In this document: positions 1-10,644 of the stretch, piece by piece | How the letters are laid out: every line of letters starts with the position of its first letter | Numbering within the stretch: the first letter of the stretch is position 1 | Assembly: GCA_032718475.1 (NCBI GenBank) | Contig: JAUCBJ010007445.1 | Location: 1 to 46,130 of the forward strand | DNA from: Nemertoderma westbladi | Lineage: Eukaryota; Xenacoelomorpha; Nemertodermatida; Nemertodermatidae | Direction of reading: 5' to 3' | Length of the DNA: 46,130 nt | The notes under the pieces: generated by a model | What the model saw: only the letters and a program-made list of their open reading frames with translations | Databases searched by the model: none | What the model was told of the DNA's origin: nothing | Position numbers and translations under genes: made by a program

Positions 1-24
1 AATACTCTTTCAGTTTTGTATCTT

Positions 25-30
25 TTTATT
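25..30 (-). promoter_or_regulatory. Candidate polyadenylation signal after the forkhead gene
   Basis: AATAAA on the minus strand lies about 77 nt past the stop at 107-109. It would serve the forkhead gene only if the exon-2 donor at 190 is not used. The setting is AT-rich, so a chance match is likely. Confidence 0.3.
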
Positions 31-190
31 AAAAGATGTGATTAAGTATTACATTTAGGTCCTTTTTATCTGAGTTTTTGATATGAAAATTGAAATTTTT
101 TTTTTTTTAGCTTATGTAAAATACTTGTTTTTTATAAATGTAGCAGATTGCCATTCTAACATACCTACTTGAGTATAACACCTCTCTTAC

Positions 191-397
191 CTCCGGGACT
201 GTAGCATTCCTGCACCAGCAGTTCATACATGCATAGCAACCGCGGTAGTTGACTACAAGACGTCTTCTGTAGGCCCCCTCGTATTCTTTCACGCTATTCC
301 TCGCTTTCTTCCTGGTGAAGTCGCCGGCGCTGAATCCATCGTAACAAGCTGGATGTATAGCCCAGTAGTTGCCTTTCCCGTTGTCAGTGCGACCAAC
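191..397 (-). CDS. foxq2: FoxQ2-like forkhead transcription factor, exon 2 (wing region)
   Basis: This exon encodes the second half of a forkhead DNA-binding domain. It opens with VGRTDNGKGNYWAIHPACYD, followed by FSAGDF and a basic KKAR stretch, which is the wing and C-terminal basic part of the fold. The acceptor CAG lies at 401-399/398 and the exon begins at 397 in phase 0, so it joins exon 1 (1736-1533) without changing frame. The NGKGxxWAIHPA pattern is typical of the FoxQ2 subfamily. After the domain the frame is Cys-rich (CYACMNCWC). A consensus donor (GAG|GTAAGA) at 191/190, also phase 0, suggests splicing to another exon beyond the left edge. If it is not used, the frame runs on to a stop at 107-109, giving a 164-residue protein. 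The family call is firm; the 3' end is not. Confidence 0.75.
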
Positions 398-486
398 CTG
401 CGGCATAACAATCAAAATTAATAACGGAAAAGGGCAACTTGAATCAGTTATGGGTGGGGAACTTAATGTAATACATAGCCAACCGT

Positions 487-520
487 CACCAGTAGAAAAT
501 CGTCACCAGTAGAAAATCGA
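487..520. repeat. Short tandem duplication in the forkhead intron
   Basis: A 17-bp unit (CGTCACCAGTAGAAAAT) occurs twice in a row. The rest of 416-845 shows nothing recognisable. Confidence 0.7.
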
Positions 521-845
521 CGCATTTAAAAGGTGGTTGCAAACGAAAATGAAACTGCAATGAGTGTACAGTAACATATGCTGTTAACACTCGTTTAGTG
601 TTTTGGTTAGAAAAACGTACTACACTATAACCTGCTCATTTCTGTTATTTGATAATTGGCAGAGAAGAGATATTAATTCGCCAAATTAATTCATCAATAC
701 CCCCCTCTCCCCTTTCTAGAGTTATGATATACTGGTATTACTGATGTCGATTGTGTAGGAAACATTCTAAATTGGGCATGTTTGCAATGCGCCATAATGT
801 ACATTACGGAGCTTCGAATACGTCAGAGGGAAGGCATGGGAAATA

Positions 846-1310
846 TTGAATGGGCTTTACAGGATTTGGAAGTCACACAGAATACGTTGGAAAGTTAAGG
901 TCCGATTATTTAGAGCAGCAGTAGAACCAGTCATGTGGTACATGCTGGGCTCTAACTGCTGAGGACACCAAATCTCTGGATGGCACATTCACAAGAATGC
1001 TACGCCGGGTTCATTGTGTCAAGTACAATGCACACATCTCCAACCAGACACTATATAATATTGGAGGTGTTTTATTGGTTCACATTGAACAAAGCCGCTT
1101 CCGCTTTAAAGGACATTGCTTTCGCTGTGGGGACCAGCCTGTATAGAAAATAAGCATGGTGGACAGCCCATGACTTTCACGAGACGCCTTCTAAAGAACA
1201 CTGGCCTTGTAGATGCGGATAACCTCGCGAAAGTAATGGGGGATAGCGAATTGTGGCGTCGCAATTTTGTCGACAAGCCGGCGCATAGCATTCTTAACGA
1301 ACGCTGAATT
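846..1310 (+). pseudogene. Decayed RTE-type LINE, C-terminal end of ORF2
   Basis: Read on the plus strand with frameshifts and stops, this stretch gives a run typical of the C-terminus of RTE-like LINE proteins. It begins with WEILNGLYRIWKS, then VRLFRAAVEPVMWYMLGS, then LDGTFTRMLRRV, ISNQTLYN and RFKGHC. It ends with a Gly-rich linker and TGLVDADNLAKVMGDSELWR. A stop after LGSNC and at least two frame changes show it is dead. It lies in the intron of the forkhead gene, in the opposite orientation. The family assignment rests on pattern memory of the RMLR / GHC / DRxxWR motifs. Confidence 0.7.
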
Positions 1311-1532
1311 GGAGCATGCCATGTGTAGATTCCATTGTAGTAGCAAAAATATATTTGTTAAGCCAGCATAGCATCGCACAATATGCAGCTGGGCAATGCA
1401 GCTGGCCGATTAGTAGAAGCAGCGGTCGCTGTGATACTTATTGTTTATATTAATTGCGTCACCATTTTTAAACTTGTAGTAACTAAGGTGTAGGCCTACA
1501 TTTATACTACATCCGTAGTAGCTAAGGGTTAC

Positions 1533-1736
1533 CTTTATAAAACATTCGTTAAGACTGAGGTTGTGTCGAACTGCATTCCTCCATGACTTTTCCTTTGTGT
1601 CCCTGAAATAACGCCATTTATCCTGAATGTATTCGTAAATGTCCCCTAACAACAATCTCTTGTGCCCCGAATCCAAAATAGCACCGCCAATCATTGTAAT
1701 ATAAGACAGTTGGGGCTTTTCAAATTTACTTGACAT
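1533..1736 (-). CDS. foxq2: FoxQ2-like forkhead transcription factor, exon 1
   Basis: This exon encodes the N-terminal two thirds of a forkhead domain: KPQLSYITMIGGAI (helix 1), then KRLLLGDIYEYI, then the recognition-helix segment SWRNAVRHNLSLNECFIK. The ATG at 1736 has A at -3 and gives MSSKFEKPQL. The open frame upstream of it (to 1796) starts from TTG and is Lys/Phe-rich, so it is probably leader. The exon ends AAAG|GTAACC at 1533/1532 in phase 0 and continues in exon 2 at 397 across a 1135-bp intron. The usual KPPYSYI is KPQLSYI here, so the protein is divergent. The N-terminus before the domain is only about 6 residues and there is no repressor motif, so an additional upstream exon is possible. 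Forkhead factors bind DNA in the nucleus as monomers; FoxQ2 members pattern the anterior or aboral pole in invertebrate embryos (family knowledge). Confidence 0.78.
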
Positions 1737-2323
1737 GTTTACTTTCAAACGCTTTTTAAAAAATAGTAAAAAAGTCTTTTTAACCACAAAATACAATTGA
1801 TGTTTTGTGCAATTTTTGTAATGATAATTCAGAGTTTCCGTGCGGCAGTCAAACAGGTTTTGTTAACAAAAAACTCAAAAAGGCGTTTTATATAAGTGGG
1901 TATATGGATGTACATTAACCACCCATAGAGTAGCAAGTAGCTGTAGGTTGTGGGAACTTATAGAATAGGCCCTCGTGTGAGTAGAAGGGCCCTAATATAG
2001 GGTTATTATAGGTGTTTGTATCTGAGCAGGGGGGCGTGTCTACCTTGAATGATTGGCGGATTATTTGGGTTAGAAATCGGATGCAATCGTTATTACAAAT
2101 CTGTTTGTTTTCCCACGGTTGATTATTTTGCATTTACATTTGTTACGGTATATCGGCGCATCTTGTATAAAAGTTGTATTTGGGGGGCATTATTTGGCAT
2201 AGCGTTTTGACATTCAGAAGTTGACACCTTTGATAAGATACCGTACTACATACTGTACAACTCCATTGCTACACATCACACCAATGTTATACAATATATT
2301 CTAAACAACAAATTTTGGGAACG

Positions 2324-2494
2324 ATAATGTTAGATATATTTTCAGTGTTAGTGCGGATGGTATTGTATAGTTTGGTGTTTTGGTTGCATTGCATTCACAT
2401 ATCTCGGAGGTCGTGGGTTCGATCCCCGCACTGGAAATAAGACGCCAGACTTTGTGCCTAGTCTGTCGGCCGAAAAAACTTTATATATATATTT
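2324..2494 (+). mobile_element. tRNA-derived SINE, copy 1
   Basis: This copy shares a head (ATAATGTTAGATATATTTTC, then TTAGTGCGGATGGTA), a tRNA-like body and a tail with a second copy at 8156-8347. A perfect pol III box B (GGTTCGATCCC) is present; the box A region is degraded (TGGTGTTTTGG). The body ends CCCGCACTGGAAATAAGAC and is followed by a shared unique block (AGACTTTGTGC, CTGTCGGCC) and an A-rich/TA tail. It is non-coding and would be moved by a LINE partner. Confidence 0.75.
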
Positions 2495-2769
2495 TTTAAA
2501 TATATACACACCATTAAGGGGGTAAATGAGTGTTTAATCGTTACAAATACAATATAAATTAAAACAACATAGTTGAAAATATCACGTTAAAATAGACTTT
2601 AAAATTTCACAGAATTCAATAAAGATTTTAAGAGGGACGGTTGGGGCAGTCTAGCACGTGGTACAGGCTGAGCCGCCGCAAAAGCTGCATAAACACTGAT
2701 CCGATCGATCGTGGAATGGTTCAGAGTTTGTCCATAATTTGAAGCGTCAATCAACCATGGGCCGTAGTT
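2495..2769. other. AT-rich intergenic stretch
   Basis: TA-rich tail and AT-rich DNA with no recognisable gene. A palindromic GATCGATC occurs near 2702. Confidence 0.3.
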
Positions 2770-3390
2770 CTAGTTATGATATGGCGATTCTGTTGGAGAG
2801 CTCCTTTCCAAGTAAGAGGGATTTATAAACGCCGGTCCATTTAAGTAGCCCTGGTTTATAAAATTATCATAACGGTCTCGTCTGTAGTCTTCAATTATTT
2901 CGAGTTTGAAAACGTTCAGTGTTTTATCAATAATGTCCTCACAGAATGTTTTTTCATTTACAACTCTGAGAGCCACCCTAGTTTTTGACAGTCCTAGCAG
3001 GCAACAGATCTTGCCTTAATTATGTCAAGTTCTTTTAAGTGGTTTACAGTTAGAAATTTTCCTATGAACGCGTATGTCACAAGGGGGTAGAATTTCATAT
3101 GGAAGATATCCCGTATCAACTGATAAAAGATCTAGATTCGAAAGCCATCCCATTGCAGCAAACGCTTTTCGCTTTTTCCGCATTAATATGTTTGGTGAAG
3201 ATAATTGTGGGTCGGAGAGTCACTCCTAAATATTATTAATATTCATTACAGATCTCAATGGTATTCCCATCATAATAAAATTTATTGGCGAGCCGGCCAC
3301 CTTTCCCGAACTTTATAATTTTTGTTTTGTTCAGATTTAGCTCCATACCGTTTTGATTACACCAGTGATGTACCGTACATGTACATATAA
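2770..3390 (-). pseudogene. Decayed non-LTR reverse transcriptase fragment
   Basis: Minus-strand translation gives WCNQNGMELNLNKTKIIKFG near 3360-3300. This is the segment after the YADD box of Jockey/CR1-type LINE RTs, where a WC..N...LN..KTK motif is usual. It is followed by DGNTIEICNEY, two in-frame stops, and YLGVTL. A frame change then leads to KAFAAMGWLSNL, and further on to LLGLSKTRVALRVVNEKTF. That last part lies in a 68-codon open stretch at 2976-2770, which looks like the C-terminal domain of the same element. Stops and frameshifts show it is inactive. Its 5' part is absent; the minisatellite begins about 200 bp upstream of it. Confidence 0.6.
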
Positions 3391-3409
3391 TGCAATACAT
3401 AAATAAAAC

Positions 3410-3476
3410 ATAACAATAATATAAACATAACAATAATAATAAAACAATAATAATAAAACAATAATACATAAATGTA
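3410..3476. repeat. AT-rich simple repeat flanking the minisatellite
   Basis: Irregular AATAATAAAAC / ATAACAATAAT repeats lie between the LINE fragment and the minisatellite. Confidence 0.7.
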
Positions 3477-3600
3477 CAGATGACCGTTCTGTATGTCGCG
3501 AGGATCCCAGGAATAAAATACCAGGTCATTGATGGCTGATGAAATTTATCGGAGGACAATCGAAAGATCAGATATAAATATATCATTACAGGTAGGAGAG

Positions 3601-6600
3601 AAGGAGTCCCCCAGAAGTATACCAATAAGGAGTCCCCCAGAAGTATACCAATAAGGAGTCCCCCAGAAGTATACCAATAAGGAGTCCCCCAGAAGTATAC
3701 CAATAAGGAGTCCCCCAGAAGTATACCAATAAGGAGTCCCCCAGAAGTATACCAATAAGGAGTCCCCCAGAAGTATACCAATAAGGAGTCCCCCAGAAGT
3801 ATACCAATAAGGAGTCCCCCAGAAGTATACCAATAAGGAGTCCCCCAGAAGTATACCAATAAGGAGTCCCCCAGAAGTATACCAATAAGGAGTCCCCCAG
3901 AAGTATACCAATAAGGAGTCCCCCAGAAGTATACCAATAAGGAGTCCCCCAGAAGTATACCAATAAGGAGTCCCCCAGAAGTATACCAATAAGGAGTCCC
4001 CCAGAAGTATACCAATAAGGAGTCCCCCAGAAGTATACCAATAAGGAGTCCCCCAGAAGTATACCAATAAGGAGTCCCCCAGAAGTATACCAATAAGGAG
4101 TCCCCCAGAAGTATACCAATAAGGAGTCCCCCAGAAGTATACCAAGAAGGAGTCCCCCAGAAGTATACCAATAAGGAGTCCCCCAGAAGTATACCAATAA
4201 GGAGTCCCCCAGAAGTATACCAAGAAGGAGTCCCCCAGAAGTATACCAATAAGGAGTCCCCCAGAAGTATACCAATAAGGAGTCCCCCAGAAGTATACCA
4301 ATAAGGAGTCCCCCAGAAGTATACCAATAAGGAGTCCCCCAGAAGTATACCAATAAGGAGTCCCCCAGAAGTATACCAATAAGGAGTCCCCCAGAAGTAT
4401 ACCAATAAGGAGTCCCCCAGAAGTATACCAATAAGGAGTCCCCCAGAAGTATACCAATAAGGAGTCCCCCAGAAGTATACCAATAAGGAGTCCCCCAGAA
4501 GTATACCAAGAAGGAGTCCCCCAGAAGTATACCAATAAGGAGTCCCCCAGAAGTATACCAATAAGGAGTCCCCCAGAAGTATACCAATAAGGAGTCCCCC
4601 AGAAGTATACCAATAAGGAGTCCCCCAGAAGTATACCAATAAGGAGTCCCCCAGAAGTATACCAATAAGGAGTCCCCCAGAAGTATACCAATAAGGAGTC
4701 CCCCAGAAGTATACCAATAAGGAGTCCCCCAGAAGTATACCAATAAGGAGTCCCCCAGAAGTATACCAATAAGGAGTCCCCCAGAAGTATACCAAGAAGG
4801 AGTCCCCCAGAAGTATACCAATAAGGAGTCCCCCAGAAGTATACCAATAAGGAGTCCCCCAGAAGTATACCAAGAAGGAGTCCCCCAGAAGTATACCAAT
4901 AAGGAGTCCCCCAGAAGTATACCAATAAGGAGTCCCCCAGAAGTATACCAATAAGGAGTCCCCCAGAAGTATACCAATAAGGAGTCCCCCAGAAGTATAC
5001 CAATAAGGAGTCCCCCAGAAGTATACCAATAAGGAGTCCCCCAGAAGTATACCAATAAGGAGTCCCCCAGAAGTATACCAATAAGGAGTCCCCCAGAAGT
5101 ATACCAATAAGGAGTCCCCCAGAAGTATACCAATAAGGAGTCCCCCAGAAGTATACCAATAAGGAGTCCCCCAGAAGTATACCAATAAGGAGTCCCCCAG
5201 AAGTATACCAATAAGGAGTCCCCCAGAAGTATACCAATAAGGAGTCCCCCAGAAGTATACCAATAAGGAGTCCCCCAGAAGTATACCAATAAGGAGTCCC
5301 CCAGAAGTATACCAATAAGGAGTCCCCCAGAAGTATACCAATAAGGAGTCCCCCAGAAGTATACCAATAAGGAGTCCCCCAGAAGTATACCAATAAGGAG
5401 TCCCCCAGAAGTATACCAATAAGGAGTCCCCCAGAAGTATACCAAGAAGGAGTCCCCCAGAAGTATACCAATAAGGAGTCCCCCAGAAGTATACCAATAA
5501 GGAGTCCCCCAGAAGTATACCAAGAAGGAGTCCCCCAGAAGTATACCAATAAGGAGTCCCCCAGAAGTATACCAATAAGGAGTCCCCCAGAAGTATACCA
5601 AGAAGGAGTCCCCCAGAAGTATACCAATAAGGAGTCCCCCAGAAGTATACCAATAAGGAGTCCCCCAGAAGTATACCAATAAGGAGTCCCCCAGAAGTAT
5701 ACCAATAAGGAGTCCCCCAGAAGTATACCAATAAGGAGTCCCCCAGAAGTATACCAATAAGGAGTCCCCCAGAAGTATACCAATAAGGAGTCCCCCAGAA
5801 GTATACCAATAAGGAGTCCCCCAGAAGTATACCAATAAGGAGTCCCCCAGAAGTATACCAATAAGGAGTCCCCCAGAAGTATACCAATAAGGAGTCCCCC
5901 AGAAGTATACCAATAAGGAGTCCCCCAGAAGTATACCAATAAGGAGTCCCCCAGAAGTATACCAATAAGGAGTCCCCCAGAAGTATACCAAGAAGGAGTC
6001 CCCCAGAAGTATACCAATAAGGAGTCCCCCAGAAGTATACCAATAAGGAGTCCCCCAGAAGTATACCAATAAGGAGTCCCCCAGAAGTATACCAATAAGG
6101 AGTCCCCCAGAAGTATACCAATAAGGAGTCCCCCAGAAGTATACCAATAAGGAGTCCCCCAGAAGTATACCAATAAGGAGTCCCCCAGAAGTATACCAAT
6201 AAGGAGTCCCCCAGAAGTATACCAATAAGGAGTCCCCCAGAAGTATACCAATAAGGAGTCCCCCAGAAGTATACCAAGAAGGAGTCCCCCAGAAGTATAC
6301 CAATAAGGAGTCCCTCAGAAGTATACCAATAAGGAGTCCCCCAGAAGTATACCAATAAGGAGTCCCCCAGAAGTATACCAATAAGGAGTCCCCCCGAAGT
6401 ATACCAATAAGGAGTCCCCCAGAAGTATACCAATAAGGAGTCCCCCAGAAGTATACCAAGAAGGAGTCCCCCAGAAGTATACCAATAAGGAGTCCCCCAG
6501 AAGTATACCAATAAGGAGTCCCCCAGAAGTATACCAAGGATGAGTCCCCCAGAAGTATACCAATAAGGAGTCCCCCAGAAGTATACCAATAAGGAGTCCC

Positions 6601-8028
6601 CCAGAAGTATACCAATAAGGAGTCCCCCAGAAGTATACCAAGAAGGAGTCCCCCAGAAGTATACCAATAAGGAGTCCCCCAGAAGTATACCAATAAGGAG
6701 TCCCCCAGAAGTATACCAATAAGGAGTCCCCCAGAAGTATACCAATAAGGAGTCCCCCCGAAGTATACCAATAAGGAGTCCCCCAGAAGTATACCAATAA
6801 GGAGTCCCCCAGAAGTATACCAATAAGGAGTCCCCCCGAAGTATACCAATAAGGAGTCCCCCCGAAGTATACCAATAAGGAGTCCCCCAGAACGCCAGAA
6901 GTATACCAAGAAGGAGTCCCCCAGAAGTATACCAATAAGGAGTCCCCCAGAAGTATACCAATAAGGAGTCCCCCAGAAGTATACCAATAAGGAGTCCCCC
7001 AGAAGTATACCAATAAGGAGTCCCCCAGAAGTATACCAATAAGGAGTCCCCCAGAAGTATACCAATAAGGAGTCCCCCAGAAGTATACCAATAAGGAGTC
7101 CCCCCGAAGTATACCAATAAGGAGTCCCCCAGAAGTATACCAATAAGGAGTCCCCCAGAAGTATACCAATAAGGAGTCCCCCCGAAGTATACCAATAAGG
7201 AGTCCCCCAGAACGCCAGAAGTATACCAAGAAGGAGTCCCCCAGAAGTATACCAATAAGGAGTCCCCCAGAAGTATACCAAGAAGGAGTCCCCCAGAAGT
7301 ATACCAATAAGGAGTCCCCCAGAAGTATACCAATAAGGAGTCCCCCAGAAGTATACCAATAAGGAGTCCCCCAGAAGTATACCAATAAGGAGTCCCCCCG
7401 AAGTATACCAATAAGGAGTCCCCCAGAAGTATACCAATAAGGAGTCCCCCAGAAGTATACCAATAAGGAGTCCCCCCGAAGTATACCAATAAGGAGTCCC
7501 CCAGAACGCCAGAAGTATACCAAGAAGGAGTCCCCCAGAAGTATACCAATAAGGAGTCCCCCAGAAGTATACCAATAAGGAGTCCCCCCGAAGTATACCA
7601 ATAAGGAGTCCCCCAGAAGTATACCAATAAGGAGTCCCCCAGAAGTATACCAATAAGGAGTCCCCCCCGAAGTATACCAATAAGGAGTCCCCCAGAAGTA
7701 TACCAATAAGGAGTCCCCCAGAAGTATACCAATAAGGAGCCCCCCGAAGTATACCAATAAGGAGTCCCCCAGAACGCCAGAAGTATACCAAGAAGGAGTC
7801 CCCCAGAAGTATACCAATAACGAGTCCCCCAGAAGTATACCAATAAGGAGTCCCCCCGAAGTATACCAATAAGGAGTCCCCCAGAAGTATACCAATAAGG
7901 AGTCCCCCGAAGTATACCAATAAGGAGTCCCCCAGAAGTATACCAAGAAGGAGTCCCCCCGAAGTATACCAATAAGGAGTCCCCCAGAAGTATACCAAGA
8001 AGGAGTCCCCCAGAAGTATACCAATAAG
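3601..8028. repeat. 26-bp minisatellite array, about 170 copies
   Basis: A 26-bp unit (GGAGTCCCCC followed by AGAAGTATACC and AATAA) is repeated head to tail for 4.4 kb. Most of 3601-6300 is almost uniform, with a single T/G variant site (ACCAAT or ACCAAG). From about 6300 to 8028 the units are more varied: CCCCCG for CCCCCAG, one CTCAG, GGATGAG, and CGAGTC. There are also four 8-bp insertions (AACGCCAG class) at about 6891, 7211, 7505 and 7773. No minus-strand frame contains a stop, so long minus-strand ORFs of up to 1578 codons run through the array. They carry no gene signature and I treat them as a by-product of the repeat. Confidence 0.97.
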
Positions 8029-8155
8029 TTGGTTGATCACGTTAGAATACCGTATCCCATCATGAATTTTAATGTTGTTAATGTGGAGTGATTTTATAAA
8101 CCCATTGAATTTTCCTTTTAGTCCTTCTTATTCATTTTTAGGTTTGTCAGATGTC

Positions 8156-8347
8156 ATAATGTCAGATATATTTTCAGGGTTAGTGCGGATGGTATAGTTT
8201 ATATAAGTTCCACCTTGGTGTAGTGGTTGCATTGAATTCACATCTCTCCTGGAGGTGCTGGGTTCAACCCCCGCACTGGAAATAAGACCTCAGACTTTGT
8301 GCGTAATCCCTGGCCTGTCGGCCAAAAAAAAATACTTTTTATATATA
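8156..8347 (+). mobile_element. tRNA-derived SINE, copy 2 (better preserved)
   Basis: This is the fuller copy of the SINE at 2324. Box A is TGGTGTAGTGG (about 8216-8226) and box B is GGTTCAACCCC (about 8261-8271), a normal spacing for a tRNA-derived pol III promoter. The head has AGTGCGGATGGTA and the body ends CCCGCACTGGAAATAAGAC, so AGTGCGG and CCGCACT are complementary. The 3' unique part and A9 tail match copy 1. The pair differ by several substitutions and a short insertion around box A. Confidence 0.82.
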
Positions 8348-9701
8348 GTAGGATTTGATTTAGTTAAACGAAAAATAATCAATGTCTTAAATAACCCTCC
8401 TTTATGGCTTCGACAAAATAAACACTACTTAATAATTCATTTATTTTTTCTATTATCCAAGGTTCTGGAAAGTCGTCATAACTATTTACATCATTGTGTG
8501 CAAAGTAGCACTTTACCGCGTTATGACCCGAGTTTATTTATTTACGAACCTGCAACGAACGATAATTCTTGCAATATTTGAACTCCTATATCTCAGCTGT
8601 TTCTCAACGAAATTCAGATATTGTTACATATTTGGAATCCTTGCAACGCAAGCTTTTTAATGATATGAGAAAATTACGACTACTGTGAAGAATGGCCACG
8701 ATGCGGAGGGTGCGATTTCGCAAAAGACACTTTTTTAAAACGCTTATAAAAAATATTTAAAGGCAAAATCGAAAATTCCGGCTGCATGGGGTCATCGACG
8801 GTGAGTTGAACTAGTGGAGTTTCAAATTTCAAGCAATATGATAAAGATTTGTAGAAAAAAATCTGGGGGGGGGGGGGGGTCCGTGTCATCAGAACATGAC
8901 ACTATATTACGGGTCATGGTGTATATGGAATACAATCTCTTAGCTGCCCTTTCTCTCAGTATTCATTGCTTAAATTGCTACACACATTGTTTCACAAGGC
9001 CTAAATACTGTAGCATTTTCCATGGCAGATTTCTACTATTAAATGAATTAAGTACTTGTATTATATTATTATTTAGGCTATTATCTATTTACAGAATATA
9101 ATTTGTGGATTTAGAGGCGAGAAAACTTCAGAAAGCTTCTATAGTTTAAATTAATTTTATAATTACAGAATATTATTTGTTGACACAAAAATAAGGGAAT
9201 AACACCAATACGATGTGAGTAAAATATAAAATTTACTTGTCGTTGTTAGTATAATACTAAGTTTACTAAACTATCTTTCCAATATCCCATTATATCATCT
9301 ACATCATTGTCGGTAAACCTGAACGCAGTTAAGAGAAGCCTAAAGCAGATAGAAATGCAGAAATGAGTTAACAATCAGATCTGCGATAAATCGGAAGTCT
9401 AATATAACCCGGGGATATCACACTAGAGGCGCCAATTTTTCACGGTTCTCGTGGGCCTCGCGTTACAAGAGTGGCGGCCCAAACCCTAATTAAAGCAGTA
9501 ATTATGGTTAGGGTTTGTGCCGGACCAACAATCCCTAACCTAAAAAACAAACCAATATACCAGTCAGTACCTAAAACATACCCCAAAAATTATGTAACCC
9601 AAGTCAGCCAAGTAAAATAACGATGTATGTTTTCCATATAAAAAGTGGCGCATGTAGTGTGACAGAGTTAATAACCCACTAAACTATTAAGCCTACGTCA
9701 G
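8348..9701. other. Intergenic, no gene recognised
   Basis: About 1.35 kb of AT-rich sequence with only short open frames of no recognised family. It holds a G-tract at about 8864-8878 and a foldback at 9476-9521. Confidence 0.4.
9476..9521. repeat. Inverted repeat with TTAGGG-like arms
   Basis: GGCCCAAACCCTAATTA at 9476-9492 pairs with TAATTATGGTTAGGGTTTG plus TGCC at 9499-9521, with one 4-nt bulge and one mismatch. The loop is about 6 nt. Confidence 0.7.
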
Positions 9702-10184
9702 TCAGTCTGTCTGTCTTTCTGTAGGCTTGTTTATTGTATCAGGCAGGTCTGGCATAACAACTCTACTCTCCTGCCTTTCATTTACAACATATTTCTTTAG
9801 AAGTTCTAGAACACAATTATCCTTAAATCGTTCCGGAATGTCCGCGGCACCAACCATCCAATGGTAAAGGTCCCATTCGTCGCTCGGACTGTTTATGATG
9901 TCATCGTAAGCTTCTAATTGCTGTTCGTTAAATTCGCCGAGGTAAATATTGGCGAAGTTACTCAGTATTAAATCGTTCTCTAGAGTTCCTCGCTTGCGGC
10001 TCTGGAACAGAAGACGACGTCTGCGGTTTTCCACAGTTTCATTTACTCGTTTGATCGTGTCTCGTAGAATCAGATTTCTACTAGTATCCTTTAGAATTAC
10101 CGAATCGTCGTAATTGCTGAGGTTGCGGGCTGTCAAACACTTCCGATAGTTGGATCGTAGGAAACATAACTTGATTAACGACAT
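9702..10184 (-). CDS. SDHAF2: Succinate dehydrogenase assembly factor 2, mitochondrial
   Basis: A complete single-exon ORF of 160 residues (the human protein is about 166). The core RRRRLLFQSRKRGTLENDLI contains the RGxxE signature of the SdhE/Sdh5 family. It is followed by LSNFANIYLGEFNEQQLEAY, a D-D-I-INSPS segment, and EWDLYHWMVGA, all positions conserved in the family. SDHAF2 promotes covalent attachment of FAD to the flavoprotein subunit SDHA in the mitochondrial matrix, needed for complex II. The first ~35 residues are rich in Arg, Lys, Ser and Leu with few acids (MSLIKLCFLRSNYRKCLTAR), fitting a mitochondrial presequence. The start is the first ATG in frame. No intron is seen, so a retrocopy is possible, although the frame is intact. 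No clear AATAAA lies close behind the stop. Confidence 0.9.
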   Translation of the reverse strand: MSLIKLCFLRSNYRKCLTARNLSNYDDSVILKDTSRNLILRDTIKRVNETVENRRRRLLFQSRKRGTLENDLILSNFANIYLGEFNEQQLEAYDDIINSPSDEWDLYHWMVGAADIPERFKDNCVLELLKKYVVNERQESRVVMPDLPDTINKPTERQTD

Positions 10185-10636
10185 CCCCGGGTGATGTCTA
10201 TGGAGCTCCTATACAAAATTCATTACTGCATTACCGGTACAGCATTAGTTTCGAGCGATATGCGGTCATGACTTAGAGTTAGTGTTGCATAACATGTTAA
10301 TTATCGTTTGGTACCGGTAATGACAAACTAAAGCTAACGAACTATCGGACAAGGGAATTAAAGTTACCTTTCTGCCTTTTGTCTAGCAGCACAAGAAGGC
10401 AGTAAGGCCTAACTGCCTAAGGAACTACCGGTAATAAATATGATAACGTAAAAGTGTAATATTGTTTTTAAATTTCCCGCCTATCGTACACTAAATGCTC
10501 ATGCCTAAGGCATCATACTTACTATCGTTGTATTTCTGTAATTTTTAGGTCCGCGTAACGATAGACCTCGCTACTGTAGTATTCACTCCGTTGTTGTTGT
10601 TGGTGGTGTTAATTTCCGGTTAGGTTTTATAAGGCT
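10185..10636. other. Upstream region of SDHAF2
   Basis: About 450 bp with no gene. It contains three TACCGGTA-type palindromes (about 10232, 10312 and 10425). A promoter is expected here, but I see no clear core element. Confidence 0.35.
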
Positions 10637-10644
10637 TCCTACAC

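Noticed and set aside
2770-2976. Upstream exon of the forkhead gene
   Set aside because: The sequence continues the decayed LINE at 3390-3000 and has no suitable splice sites.
3236-7972. 1578-codon minus-strand ORF and three other long overlapping frames (3546-6251, 3586-8040, 6315-8024)
   Set aside because: They are the 26-bp repeat read in three frames; no domain, no start context, all frames equally open.
3601-8028. CRISPR array
   Set aside because: Units are contiguous with no spacers, and the genome is eukaryotic.
8864-8878. Second copy of the poly-G TTAA element end
   Set aside because: The G tract is not next to TTAA and lacks TACACCATTTT.
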